Source: Polyangiaceae bacterium
GTDB lineage: Bacteria > Myxococcota_A > Polyangia > Polyangiales > Polyangiaceae
Direction: 5' to 3'
Assembly (NCBI GenBank): GCA_029261965.1
Contig: JAJDAH010000119.1
Location: forward strand, 1-34,709
DNA: 34,709 nucleotides
Below are positions 1-7,734 of this stretch, one piece after another. Each line of letters begins with the position of its first letter. Position 1 is the stretch's first letter. The position numbers and the translations under genes are program-made. The notes beneath the pieces are model-generated. The model was not told where the DNA came from, searched no databases, and worked only from the letters and a program-made list of their open reading frames with translations.

Positions 1-120
1 CCTCGACGCGGCACTCATTCCCTCGACGCGGCACTCATTCCCTCGACGCGGCACTCATTCCCTCGACGCGGCACTCATTCCCTCGACGCGGCACTCATTC
101 CCTCGACGCGGCACCCATTG
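1..120. repeat. 20-bp tandem repeat array, six units, at the window edge
   Basis: Five identical 20-bp units beginning CCTCGACGCG and ending CATTC run head to tail from base 1 to 100. A sixth unit (101-120) differs at two positions, ending CCCATTG. There are no spacers, so this is a VNTR or iteron-like array and not CRISPR. Twenty is not a multiple of three, so the array cycles through all frames: the plus strand stays open while the minus strand meets a TGA. It ends 5 bases before the stop codon of the minus-strand lipoprotein at 126. The window starts exactly on a unit boundary, so the true copy number is unknown and an assembly effect is possible. Confidence 0.95.
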
Positions 121-125
121 CCCCC

Positions 126-527
126 TCAGCGCGACTGGTGCGGCTCGTCGAGTCGGGCGTCGAGGTACGGCGCGCCGGAGGCGTATCCGCTCCGGTAGAG
201 CAGCCAAAGGTGCTCGTGCCGTTCGCCGAGCTCGTCGAGCGTGAGGTCCCGGTCGAGACTTCGGCCGGCGGTGCTGGCGACCGAGAAGCGCGGTCCATCT
301 TGCCCTTGGTGCACGAGCAATCTTTCGTCACGAAGCCTGAGCACCACGATGACCCGTGCGCCGTCGGCGGTGCCGAGTGCCGAGCCCGTCTTGCCTGGCG
401 CAAGATCCGGCGATTGCACGGTGGCCGCGTCGTCGGCGGGGGCAAGATCTCCAAGGGCCGGCCCCGAGCAAGCGGCGACGAGCGCCAAAGCGAACGTGCC
501 GCCGACCGAAAGTAGAAGTCTCTGCAT
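126..527 (-). CDS. small lipoprotein of unknown function
   Basis: The 133-residue product begins MQRLLLSVGG and has a hydrophobic signal segment ending in a lipobox (LVAAC, Cys20), so it should be lipidated and exported. A disordered Ala/Asp/Pro-rich linker follows to about residue 55. A compact C-terminal domain (56-133) contains RVIVVLRLRDERLL and HEHLWLLYRSGYAS. I do not recognise the family. I chose the ATG at 527 over an upstream start at 623 because it gives a proper signal peptide and because a good -35/-10 pair sits immediately before it. The gene ends right at the tandem array. Function unknown; lipoprotein status is well supported by sequence. Confidence 0.75.
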   Translation of the reverse strand: MQRLLLSVGGTFALALVAACSGPALGDLAPADDAATVQSPDLAPGKTGSALGTADGARVIVVLRLRDERLLVHQGQDGPRFSVASTAGRSLDRDLTLDELGERHEHLWLLYRSGYASGAPYLDARLDEPHQSR

Positions 528-533
528 GTCGCG

Positions 534-561
534 ATTGTAGGGGGTGACACGTTTTGGCCAA
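534..561 (-). promoter_or_regulatory. sigma70-like promoter, probably giving a leaderless mRNA
   Basis: On the minus strand TTGGCC (556-561) is followed by a 16-bp spacer and TACAAT (534-539), close to the TTGACA/TATAAT consensus (4 of 6 and 5 of 6). Six bases separate the -10 box from the A of the ATG at 527, so transcription would start at or within a base of the start codon. No Shine-Dalgarno sequence fits in that gap, consistent with a leaderless transcript. The -35 overlaps the palindrome TTGGCCAA (554-561), which could also serve the divergent gene at 602. Confidence 0.5.
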
Positions 562-601
562 CTTGTTTTGTGTACTCCCCCGGCCCGTGTACCTTGGGTG
601 C

Positions 602-1291
602 ATGAAGAAGAAGGGCAGGCCAACCCGTTCGGGTCGCACGCCTGCGAAAGCCAAAAAGCCCACGAGCCGCGCCGCGCGGAAGGCGCCGGCGCGCCGAAGG
701 AGCCCGCGCTCCGCCCCCGGCTCGAGGAAGCTCGCTGAGCTCAGCACCCGATTCGAGCAGCTGCGAAAGAAGCTCGACGACGAGGTCGGCGCGGCGAAGG
801 ACCTCGGTCTGGTGCTCGAAGAGGGGGAGCGGTTGATCGGCGATGGCTATCGCGATTGGGTCGAAAAACGCCTCGAGATCACGATGGAAGTCGCGCGAAA
901 TCACCGCCGCGTGCTCGAGGTCAGCCGCACCAATCCGGCGCTGTTCAAGAAGTACAAGGGGATCGGCGCGGCGAAGATGACGCGGATTGGTCGCGTGATT
1001 CCGGCCAAACGCGACAAGGCCCTCCGGAGCAAAGCCGGCGCAAAGAGCGTGCGCGACATGACCGATGCCGAGTTCAACCTCGCCACCCGGCCGTACCTGA
1101 AAAAAAAGCCCGTTATCACGGGGAACATGTTGGCCCACGGTCTACGGATGAAGGTCCAGGCCATGGTCGAGCAGTTGTCGGCCTCGTCCACGTTGCCTCA
1201 GGTCGACAACGGTGCGATTCGCACTGGGCTCAAGGCCGATCTCGGCCGGCTCCTCAAGGCCGCCGAGACCGTGCGAAAACGACTGCGCTGA
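602..1291 (+). CDS. DUF3102-like protein with a basic N-terminal tail
   Basis: A 229-residue protein. Residues 1-43 are an extremely Lys/Arg-rich tail of the kind that binds nucleic acid. Residues about 46-115 are helical, with a pattern (LGLVLEEGERLIG, DWVEKRLEITMEVARNHRRV) that resembles DUF3102-type domains, which are linked to DNA-binding and plasmid or ICE replication/partition proteins. This is resemblance only. Residues 118-180 carry GIGAAKMTRIGRVIPAK and PYLKKKPVITGNM, which I do not recognise. The ATG at 602 (MKKKGRP) is preferred to an upstream in-frame start at 554, which would add 16 unrelated residues inside the promoter region. A 7-bp stem (1323-1329 with 1345-1351) lies downstream without a T-tract. 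Confidence 0.65.
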   Translation: MKKKGRPTRSGRTPAKAKKPTSRAARKAPARRRSPRSAPGSRKLAELSTRFEQLRKKLDDEVGAAKDLGLVLEEGERLIGDGYRDWVEKRLEITMEVARNHRRVLEVSRTNPALFKKYKGIGAAKMTRIGRVIPAKRDKALRSKAGAKSVRDMTDAEFNLATRPYLKKKPVITGNMLAHGLRMKVQAMVEQLSASSTLPQVDNGAIRTGLKADLGRLLKAAETVRKRLR

Positions 1292-1417
1292 AATCCCGCG
1301 CCTGCGGTCCCCTCCCGGAGCTCCGCGGGTTGGCGGGTCCAAAGCCCGCGGACGGCGTCGCCACACCGGACCCCCCTGGCGGTTCGGGTGAGGTTTCCCT
1401 AAGTTCCCGCTCACGCG

Positions 1418-1882
1418 ATGGCCAAACGACGTCAACTCGAAGCGGGCGACACCGCGCCAAATTTCACCCTCTCCACTCAAACCGGCGACAGCTGGGAGCT
1501 CTACCCGAGCCTCGAAGATGGCCCGGTGGTGCTCTTTTTCTATCCGAAAGACGACACGCCGGTTTGCGCGGCCGAGGTGTGCGCGTTTCGGGATCGGCAC
1601 GAAGTGTTCACCGGTCGGGGCGCGCGGGTGGTCGGTGTGAGCTCCGACAGCGTGTCCTCACACCAGAGCTTCGCGAATCGTCACGATCTGCCGTACACGC
1701 TGCTGAGTGACCTCGGTGGCGAGGTGCGGGCGTTGTTCGGGGTGAAAAAGAGCCTCGGGTTCATGGATGGTCGAGTGACGTTCATCGTCGACAAGGGCGC
1801 GGTGGTGCGTCACGTGCACCAAGCGCAGTTCGGGGTGAAGGGCCATGTCGAGAGCGCGCTCGAAGTGCTCGACGGTCTCTAG
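1418..1882 (+). CDS. bcp: thiol peroxidase of the Bcp/PrxQ group
   Basis: This 154-residue cytosolic enzyme should reduce hydrogen peroxide and organic peroxides using thioredoxin. The AhpC/TSA fold is clear: APNFTL at 14-19, VVLFFYPKDDTPVC at 37-50, and the peroxidatic Cys50 with a second Cys55 five residues later (C-A-A-E-V-C), the usual atypical 2-Cys arrangement of the PrxQ group. The canonical TPGC has become TPVC, a modest variation next to the active site. Length is normal for the family. The C-terminal region (TFIVDKGAVVRHVHQ) is standard. No strong Shine-Dalgarno precedes the ATG. It is followed by a convergent gene 22 bases later. Confidence 0.92.
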   Translation: MAKRRQLEAGDTAPNFTLSTQTGDSWELYPSLEDGPVVLFFYPKDDTPVCAAEVCAFRDRHEVFTGRGARVVGVSSDSVSSHQSFANRHDLPYTLLSDLGGEVRALFGVKKSLGFMDGRVTFIVDKGAVVRHVHQAQFGVKGHVESALEVLDGL

Positions 1883-1904
1883 GTCCCCCCCCGGCCCCTG
1901 CGAC

Positions 1905-2273
1905 TCAGCGGCACAGCTGGCGTGCTCGGCGCACGCCCTTGGCGCCGTCGTTGGTGATGAATCGTGCGCCGACGTCGAGCCACTCACCGCACGGCTTCAG
2001 GGTCGTCTTGGCGACGCGCGTGCTCTTCGTCTTCGCCCGGGCGTTTTTGGTCGCGCGGGGCGCGACGCCGCGAATGAACATCTCGTCGAGCTCGATGTGA
2101 TTCGTCGTGAAGTCCGTGGCTTCGGGTACGGCGGCGACCGTTGCACTCGCTCTAGTGGTCTCGTCGTCCGGCGCCGAGGTGAACGCGTTCGCGTCGATCT
2201 GGATGTACGCGGCAGAAGCCGTGAGAGCGGCGGCTGTGACGAAGCTCGAAGCGGCGATGACTTTTTTCCACAT
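1905..2273 (-). CDS. small secreted basic protein, unknown
   Basis: The 122-residue product starts at ATG 2273 with a good ribosome binding site (GGGAGT, complement of 2281-2286, 8 bases upstream). Residues 1-22 form a signal peptide (MWKKVIAASS followed by an Ala-rich core), so it is exported. The middle is acidic and Thr/Ala-rich. The C-terminal half is strongly basic (RATKNARAKTKSTRVAKTT) and ends with a short segment holding two cysteines (KPCGEWLDVG and RRARQLCR) that could form one disulfide. I do not recognise a family. It is transcribed in the direction of the bcp terminator and may be the last gene after the barrel gene at 2529, though 255 bases separate them. Confidence 0.65.
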   Translation of the reverse strand: MWKKVIAASSFVTAAALTASAAYIQIDANAFTSAPDDETTRASATVAAVPEATDFTTNHIELDEMFIRGVAPRATKNARAKTKSTRVAKTTLKPCGEWLDVGARFITNDGAKGVRRARQLCR

Positions 2274-2465
2274 GGTGAAGACTCCCGGCTGGTGTGTGTC
2301 GATGTGTGCTGATGTAGTTGCAGGGCGCGTGCCATCGCGTTCGGAGCCCAAAGACAGCGTTTCGACGGCGCTCGTCGGTGGCGAGTGCAAGTCCTTGCAC
2401 CCCTTGGCGGTCACGACCGTGCACCCGGTTGCACGGATGGCTCGGGGCGAGCGCGCCTGGCCCCC

Positions 2466-2498
2466 GCCGCTGCCCCGCCGCTGCCCCGCCGCTGCCCC
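2466..2498. repeat. 11-bp direct repeat, three perfect copies
   Basis: GCCGCTGCCCC is repeated three times head to tail in the 255-bp gap between two minus-strand genes, just beyond the stop codon of the barrel gene. Eleven bases is one helical turn, so the copies lie on one face of the DNA. The rest of the gap (2274-2528) shows nothing else I can assign. A polymerase-slippage origin is the simplest reading. Confidence 0.85.
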
Positions 2499-2528
2499 GC
2501 TCAGCTGCTGTCGCTCGGGCGACGTGGC

Positions 2529-4400
2529 TCAGAGCCGAATCGTCAGATCGAGCCGACCGCCCTCGAACGGAGGAAAGATGCGGCACACCCCCGACACACA
2601 GCGCAGGCCGCCGCGGCGCTGGCCGACGAACAAGGCGACGTTCGATCCGCTCGTGATGTTGTACTTGGCTTGCCCATTGAAGTAGCGGCGCGGAGTGGCG
2701 GGATCGGTGTCGAGCTCCACCCCAAAGGACATCGTCAGCTTGTCCCAACCGAAACCGGTGACGTGCTGCGCCTGGGTGTAGGTTTCGTTCGGCCCGCCGA
2801 GCGTCTGCCGCCGGCGGCGGTGCCAGCCTTGTAGCTGGAGCGAGAAGGGTCCGCCGAGCGCCCGAATCACGTCGTAGCGCACGTAGACCTCTTCGTAGAA
2901 CACGTGGGTCTCGAGACCGCGACCGTCGCTGATTCGGCGATCGGTTTCGTCGATTCTACTCCCGACGACGGCTTCGGCTCGGCTCTGCCGCTCTTGGGAC
3001 GTGATTTCTGTTCCGACGGCAAAGTCCCAGACACGATTGAGGTCGTCGTCGCTCGTGCGACAGGTCTCGTTGCTCGCGGATTCCGCCCAGGTGTCGTATC
3101 GGCCGACCCAGGCGAACACGCTCTCGTCGTCCCCGAGCTCGACGTCGAGCTTGCTGCGACCACCGGTCGTGCAGGTGTTGAAGTCCCCGAACTCCGTGTC
3201 CACCCAGAACGCCTCGGTAGTCGGTGGAGACGAGTACTGGACGACGGCGAACTCCGGCGCCTGGCTGAGATCGACGTTGGCGGCGAGAGGAAAAAAGCTC
3301 CGGTAGTGTTTGAGCTCGGTCGTCAAACTGAGCGGTTTGGCAAACAGCGCCAAGCTGCCGTAGACGGCGTGGCCGCCGAGGTCGACCTCCGGCGTTTGGG
3401 AGTGCTGGAGCTGTTGACCGGCGACCTCGACGTACGCTGCGCCGTGACCGAACAGATCCGGGAAGCTCGCCGAGACGCTTCCGGTGAGCATGGTGTCCGC
3501 AGTGCGCACGATGTCCTGGTTCACCGCCGGCTGACGATCGAGGAGCGAACCCTGCACGGCGAGCTTGACCTTCTTCAGGCTGCCCTCGAGTTGGGCACCG
3601 AAAAGGTGATCTGGCGCGTAGCTCGGACTCGGCGACGGATCGAAGAACGTGTCGATGGTTCTCGGCATGCCGACCTCGGTCAACTTGTCGAATCCTTCGG
3701 TCACACTGCCATCGACCGAGAGGTAACGGCCGCTCGCTTCATCGAGACGGAGCGGATTCATCGTGCCGCCGAGTCCCGTCAGCTTCAGGCGCACGTCCCC
3801 GGCTCGCACGCGTCCGGTCACGCGACCGCCGCGAACGGTCGTGTCGCTCGACAGCTCGTCGAGCTTTCGAACGCTCAGCACGAGCCCACGACCGAGCTCG
3901 GCGTAGAAGTCCCCAACCGTGACCTCGACGTGGGGCGACGTGTAGCCGACGTACACCTTCGCCGGATAGACCCAGTTGATGTAGCGTGACGACAGATCGT
4001 CGCCAGCTTCGAGGGTCTTCTGCACGAAGAAGTCGGCATCCGCGGCGACGAAGGGTGGGGCGAGGATGCCGTTTCGGTCTCGCAGCATGTCGAGTCCCAC
4101 GCCGGCGGGGCTCGGCCGCGTGAGGAACCAGGCGCTGTCCAACCGAAAACCCGCCTCGAAGTCCTTCCACGTCGCTTGGACGTTCAGACGATTGTACCAG
4201 TACGCCCAATCGTCGTCGGTTCTGGTCTCGGCGGCGCCGGCGCGCGTGTTTCGGTTGTCGACGTTCACTGCGACACTCGACGCGTTGGTGACGTCCACGG
4301 TCACCGGCGTCTCGCCGACGGGTCCCGCTTCGAACGCTCCGGCCTCGGCCAGGAGCGTGGTCGCGAGCAGCGCGGCGGCACAAGGGACGTGGAAGCGCAT
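2529..4400 (-). CDS. outer-membrane beta-barrel-like protein (possibly DUF6029-type)
   Basis: A 623-residue exported protein. Residues 1-23 form a signal peptide (MRFHVPCAAALLATTLLAEA). The rest is rich in alternating hydrophobic/polar strands with aromatic girdle residues, as in outer-membrane barrels. The segment VTVGDFYAELGRGLVLSVRK (about residues 150-170) resembles DUF6029-like proteins, but I hold that loosely. The C-terminus ends GGRLDLTIRL, a strand with the hydrophobic pattern of a final barrel strand, though it ends in Leu and not Phe. Upstream by 29 bases on the same strand is a TlpA-like redoxin lipoprotein, so the two are probably co-transcribed. The start at 4400 is chosen because only it gives a signal peptide. 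Substrate unknown. Confidence 0.75.
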   Translation of the reverse strand: MRFHVPCAAALLATTLLAEAGAFEAGPVGETPVTVDVTNASSVAVNVDNRNTRAGAAETRTDDDWAYWYNRLNVQATWKDFEAGFRLDSAWFLTRPSPAGVGLDMLRDRNGILAPPFVAADADFFVQKTLEAGDDLSSRYINWVYPAKVYVGYTSPHVEVTVGDFYAELGRGLVLSVRKLDELSSDTTVRGGRVTGRVRAGDVRLKLTGLGGTMNPLRLDEASGRYLSVDGSVTEGFDKLTEVGMPRTIDTFFDPSPSPSYAPDHLFGAQLEGSLKKVKLAVQGSLLDRQPAVNQDIVRTADTMLTGSVSASFPDLFGHGAAYVEVAGQQLQHSQTPEVDLGGHAVYGSLALFAKPLSLTTELKHYRSFFPLAANVDLSQAPEFAVVQYSSPPTTEAFWVDTEFGDFNTCTTGGRSKLDVELGDDESVFAWVGRYDTWAESASNETCRTSDDDLNRVWDFAVGTEITSQERQSRAEAVVGSRIDETDRRISDGRGLETHVFYEEVYVRYDVIRALGGPFSLQLQGWHRRRRQTLGGPNETYTQAQHVTGFGWDKLTMSFGVELDTDPATPRRYFNGQAKYNITSGSNVALFVGQRRGGLRCVSGVCRIFPPFEGGRLDLTIRL

Positions 4401-4429
4401 GCCGCGGAGCTCGACGTCGGCGCTAGCTC

Positions 4430-5053
4430 TCAGTTTCGCTCGCCGAGAGCCCGGTCGATCTCGGCGAAGAGGATTGCGGGTTGATTGCCGTTGGTCTGAG
4501 TGATCACCGTCCGAGTGCGCGTGTCGATGATCATGTTGAACGGTTGAAGCAGGGGGTCGGCAAACACGCCCATTCGAAAGTCGGGGTCGAGAACGAAAGG
4601 TGCCGCGATGTCGAATGTGCGGGCCCAAGCGGCGAGGTTGTCCCGCGTGGCTGGTTGTCGGTCCGCGTCTTGGAACAGCGTGCCGAGCAAGCGCAATCCG
4701 TCGGCTTCACGCTTCTGCACTTCGTCCTCGAGTTTCGGCTGACTGCCCGTCCCGCCCCACTCGACCTCGCACGCCTCGCACCAGATGGCTGCGGTGTTCA
4801 CCATCAACACCCTCGCGTCGGGATCCGAAAAGAAGTCGTCGAAGCAAACCGGCTCGGCGTCGAAAGCCTTCGGGTCGAATCCCGCGGCTCTCGGACTACG
4901 CCATCCCGAAAAGCAGAGATTGTCGACGGTGGCACCGCTCGAGAACGCGCCGGGGTCGATGAGCTCCCGGAGCTCCGGCGGGATGTTGGGCCCGTTGTTG
5001 CCACATCCCGCGAGCAACAGGATGAGCGACAACGGCCCCAGAGTCTTTTGCAT
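4430..5053 (-). CDS. TlpA-like redoxin lipoprotein
   Basis: A 207-residue lipoprotein with lipobox LLAGC (Cys17) and a thioredoxin-fold domain. The redox motif is W91-C92-E-A-C95 in the usual place after a beta strand (LMVNTAAIWCEAC), and FVLDPDF and PFNMIIDTRT follow as expected for TlpA/ResA-like proteins. It should act in the periplasm as a thiol-disulfide oxidoreductase. Two extra cysteines (Cys47 and Cys70) lie before the fold and could form a structural disulfide. ATG 5053 has a strong upstream AGAGGAAG about 9 bases away. The barrel gene begins 29 bases downstream, suggesting one operon in which the redoxin may maintain disulfides of that barrel, which is inference. Confidence 0.88.
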   Translation of the reverse strand: MQKTLGPLSLILLLAGCGNNGPNIPPELRELIDPGAFSSGATVDNLCFSGWRSPRAAGFDPKAFDAEPVCFDDFFSDPDARVLMVNTAAIWCEACEVEWGGTGSQPKLEDEVQKREADGLRLLGTLFQDADRQPATRDNLAAWARTFDIAAPFVLDPDFRMGVFADPLLQPFNMIIDTRTRTVITQTNGNQPAILFAEIDRALGERN

Positions 5054-5272
5054 CGTCAACCGCTTCCTCTCGAACCCGAAGCTACGTTCGCCCCCGACAT
5101 GCAGTTTCGCTCCCGGGCCGGCTAGTTCCGCCTTCGACCGCTCGTTCGCCCTCGACCGCCCCGCGCGGGGGCCATACAAAATGCCGCGGGCGCGGCGAGC
5201 ACTCGGCTCGCGCGCGCCCGTATCGGCGCTCATTGGCCCGCGACTCGACGAGAGTCGCAGACGCTCACGAGA

Positions 5273-5602
5273 TCACTTGGGGCAGTGCGCGTTGCAGCCG
5301 CCGTTCCCTTTGCACTCGTTCTGGCCCTTGCACTCGTTCTTGCCGTCGACCGCGCAGCCGCCTTTGCCTTTGCACTCATTCATGCCCTTGCAGCATTCCT
5401 TGCCCTCGGCAGCAGCCTCGTCCGTGGCCTCCGCGGCGTCGTCCATGCCCTCGGGAGCAGCCTCGTCGACCATCGAGTCGGTGTCAGGGGCGGCGGGGGC
5501 CTCGGGGGCCTCGGGGGCCTCGGGGGCCGGGAGGGAGTCGCCACAGGCAACAGCCAACAGTCCTGCAGCCGCTGCGGCGGCCATGCTCTTTGCAATCTTC
5601 AT
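5273..5602 (-). CDS. Cys-rich lipoprotein with CKG motifs, bufferin (BufA2)-like
   Basis: A 109-residue protein with a lipobox (LLAVAC, Cys20), then a low-complexity Ala/Pro/Glu stretch built on 9-bp DNA repeats (about 5493-5535), then a Cys-rich tail. The tail carries two copies of a 13-residue motif, CKGMNECKGKGGC and CKGQNECKGNGGC, and nine cysteines in residues 70-107. The CKG-N-CKG-x-GxC pattern resembles BufA2-type bufferin precursors, post-translationally modified copper-binding peptides. Unlike those, it carries a lipobox, and no DUF692 (BufB) or DUF2063 (BufC) partner is in the window. The start is firm: AAGGAG lies 8 bases before ATG 5602. A plain metal-binding lipoprotein is the alternative. 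Confidence 0.75.
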   Translation of the reverse strand: MKIAKSMAAAAAAGLLAVACGDSLPAPEAPEAPEAPAAPDTDSMVDEAAPEGMDDAAEATDEAAAEGKECCKGMNECKGKGGCAVDGKNECKGQNECKGNGGCNAHCPK

Positions 5603-5782
5603 TGCTCGTTCTCCTTGATGCGTTTTTTCTGAATGTGGGTCTCGCCCGTCGGGGCACCTTGTAGCGGAGGATGACACGGTGGTCGAGACGGATTCCGGAC
5701 CCAAACTTCGAGGGAATGCTGGATCCTCCGCACCTTCTCCTTCCCGTGCAGTGAGCCTGAAAAAGCGAAACTGGGTGTACCG

Positions 5783-7244
5783 GTGCATCGTATGGCGATG
5801 ATCGACCGGCTCACCGCTTGTTTGTGCTTGGCCGTCGCGGCCTCGATGTTCGCGGCGTGCGGCGCCGAGTCTTCCACGGCGCGAGCAGTCGCGCCGGCTG
5901 CGTCGAGCGCCACGGCGCCGGGTTGGACCTACGAGGTGCGCGCCACCCCCGATGCGAGCGAGCTCGAAATAGCCGCGACGTTCTCCACGACCGCGACGAG
6001 CGAGCTGAGTGTCGACCCCCGCGCGGAGAGTCATGTGCACGACGTCGAAGTGCTCGCCGGGGCGGAGTGGTCCGCGGTGAGTCCGCGAGAGGGTTCGTGG
6101 CTGATCGATGATTGTTCGGGTGGCGCAGGTTGCCGCGTTCGTTATCGCTTCGAGCTCGGATCGTTGGCGGCCGAGCGCCGGAGCGCCGATTGGGCCGTGC
6201 GAATCCACCGCACGATCGTGACATCGCCGTCGTCGTGGCTGCTCAGGCCGCTCGGGATCGAGCCGGGTGTGCCGTATCGGTTTCGTGTGTCGGGCGAACC
6301 GGAGTTCGTCAGCGGCGTCGGGCTCGGCCGGGCCGCGGGGCAGTTCGAAACGGACAGCTCGCTGGTTTCGATGAGTCCCTATTCCGCCTTCGGCGAGTTT
6401 CGGCGGTTTCGGATCGCGGCGGACGGCGGAGTCGTCGACGTCGCCATTGCAGCGGGCGAGCTCCCTCTGGCCGACCGGAAGATCGTCGAGTGGCTCGACC
6501 GCTCCGCGCGTGGTCTGTCGGCGTACTTGGGGCGCTTTCCCGTGAAGCGCGTGCTCGCGCTGGTCGTTCCCTCTCGGCGGGGAAAGATCCACGGCAAGCA
6601 AAAGGGCGGCGGCGGTTCGACCATTCTGATGACCATCGGGCCGTCTGCCGCCCAGGCGGACTTAGACAATGATTGGCGGGGGCCTCACGAGATGGTCCAT
6701 CTCGCCGTGCCGTCGATGCCGTACCGATACCGGTGGATCACCGAAGGGCTCGCCACGTACGTCGAACCGATGGCGCGCACGAGTCGGCAACTACGCGCCG
6801 GAGGTTCTATGGAAGGAGCTCGTGGAGATGTTGCCGAACGGTCAGCCCCAGGCCGGGGACCAGGGGCTCGACCGAACCGCGACCTGGGGCCGCATCTACT
6901 GGGGCGGTGCGTTGTTTTGGCTCGTCGCCGACGTGGAGATCCGTGAGCGAACGAACAACCGCCAATCGCTCGGCGATGCATTGGCGGGGGTTTTGAAGGC
7001 CGGGGGCAACACCGAAGTGTCCTGGGCGCCGGCGCGCTTCTTTCGCACCGCCGACGAAGCCATCGGCATTCCGGTTCTTCAGAAGCTTCATCGTCGAATG
7101 GGGGCGTCACCTTCGCCGGTGGATTTGAAGGCGCTGTGGCGACGACTTGGGGTCAGCGTACGCAACGACGCGCTCGTCTTCGACGAAGGAGCCGAGCTCG
7201 CACATGTGCGCCGCGCGATCAGCGCGCGGGCCCCGAAGGACTAG
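5783..7244 (+). pseudogene. gluzincin-like metallopeptidase lipoprotein, frameshifted
   Basis: Two overlapping frames together make one protein of about 486 residues. The first frame starts at GTG 5783 (ATG at 5792 or 5798 also possible), has a lipobox (MFAAC), and reaches HEMVH at residues 302-306 and E321 in ITEGLATY. This is the HExxH plus downstream Glu zinc-site layout of MA-clan peptidases. After VEPMAR (near 6771-6789) the first frame becomes Arg-rich nonsense, while another frame continues sensibly (RVGNYAPEVLWKEL) to the stop at 7242. The junction is at GCGCGC (6773-6778), where loss of one GC pair, or gain of one base, would explain the shift. Sequencing error or a genuine inactivating mutation are both possible. 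The zinc site itself is intact. Confidence 0.75.
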
Positions 7245-7407
7245 CGCGTCCCCAGGTTTTCCACTCGTTCTATCCGGGCCAACGATTCCGTCGCTGCTGG
7301 AAACCCCGTGTTCCGGCGACGACTGTGGCCGGTTTCTCTCGACACCTCGCGTCAGACCCTCTACTGATCGCTGCCCCGACTCAGGGCCGGGAAGGAAGGG
7401 ATGGAGC

Positions 7408-7620
7408 ATGAAGCGTCTAGCAGTTGTTTTGAGCGTCGTAGCGCTCACGTTTGGATTGGGTTGCTCGAACAAGAAGAAGGAATGCGAAGAAGCCTGCGCC
7501 AAGACCGTTGCGGCTGGCGAGGCCAATTGCAAAGGCCAAGCTGGGCCGGCTGCGGACGCCTGCACCCAGGCGGTCAAGCAGGCCGCTGATCAGTGCAAGG
7601 CTGCCTGCGGCAACCTCTGA
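7408..7620 (+). CDS. small lipoprotein with regularly spaced cysteines
   Basis: A 70-residue product with signal sequence and lipobox (FGLGC, Cys19). The mature part is predicted all-helical and contains cysteines at 26, 30, 41, 52, 63 and 67: C-x3-C, then three intervals of exactly x10, then C-x3-C. The symmetry suggests a disulfide-stapled helical hairpin, with Gly/Pro at 43-47 (GQAGP) as the turn. GAAGGAAGG about 8 bases before ATG 7408 fixes the start. I do not recognise the family. It follows the frameshifted peptidase by 163 bases, in which I see nothing else, and precedes the structured leader of ettA. Confidence 0.8.
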   Translation: MKRLAVVLSVVALTFGLGCSNKKKECEEACAKTVAAGEANCKGQAGPAADACTQAVKQAADQCKAACGNL

Positions 7621-7649
7621 TCGACCGAGCATTTTTACAATAAAGCGTT

Positions 7650-7721
7650 GGTCGCTCTCCCACCAAAGGGAGGAAGGCCCTGACGGCGGAAGGAGCGACC
7701 CTCTTTCCGCCGTCCGCGTTT
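7650..7721 (+). terminator. terminator or attenuator hairpin ahead of ettA
   Basis: A perfect 10-bp stem, GACGGCGGAA (7682-7691) with TTCCGCCGTC (7705-7714), has a 13-nt loop and is followed by CGCGTTTT. This is a Rho-independent-type terminator placed only 20 bases before the ettA start. Its loop contains GAGCGACC (7693-7700), complementary to GGTCGCTC at 7650-7657. The latter overlaps a small hairpin CTCCC/GGGAG (7657-7661 with 7668-7672). The elements could form alternative structures, as in an attenuator. It may equally be just the terminator of the small lipoprotein gene. Confidence 0.65.
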
Positions 7722-7734
7722 TGTGAGGAAACCG

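Noticed and set aside
1-120. CRISPR array
   Set aside because: The 20-bp units are directly adjacent, with no spacers.
1323-1351. Terminator after the DUF3102-like gene
   Set aside because: A 7-bp stem exists, but the loop is 15 nt and there is no T-tract, so it was left as a note only.
2904-3989. 361-codon plus-strand frame
   Set aside because: Antisense shadow of the barrel gene.
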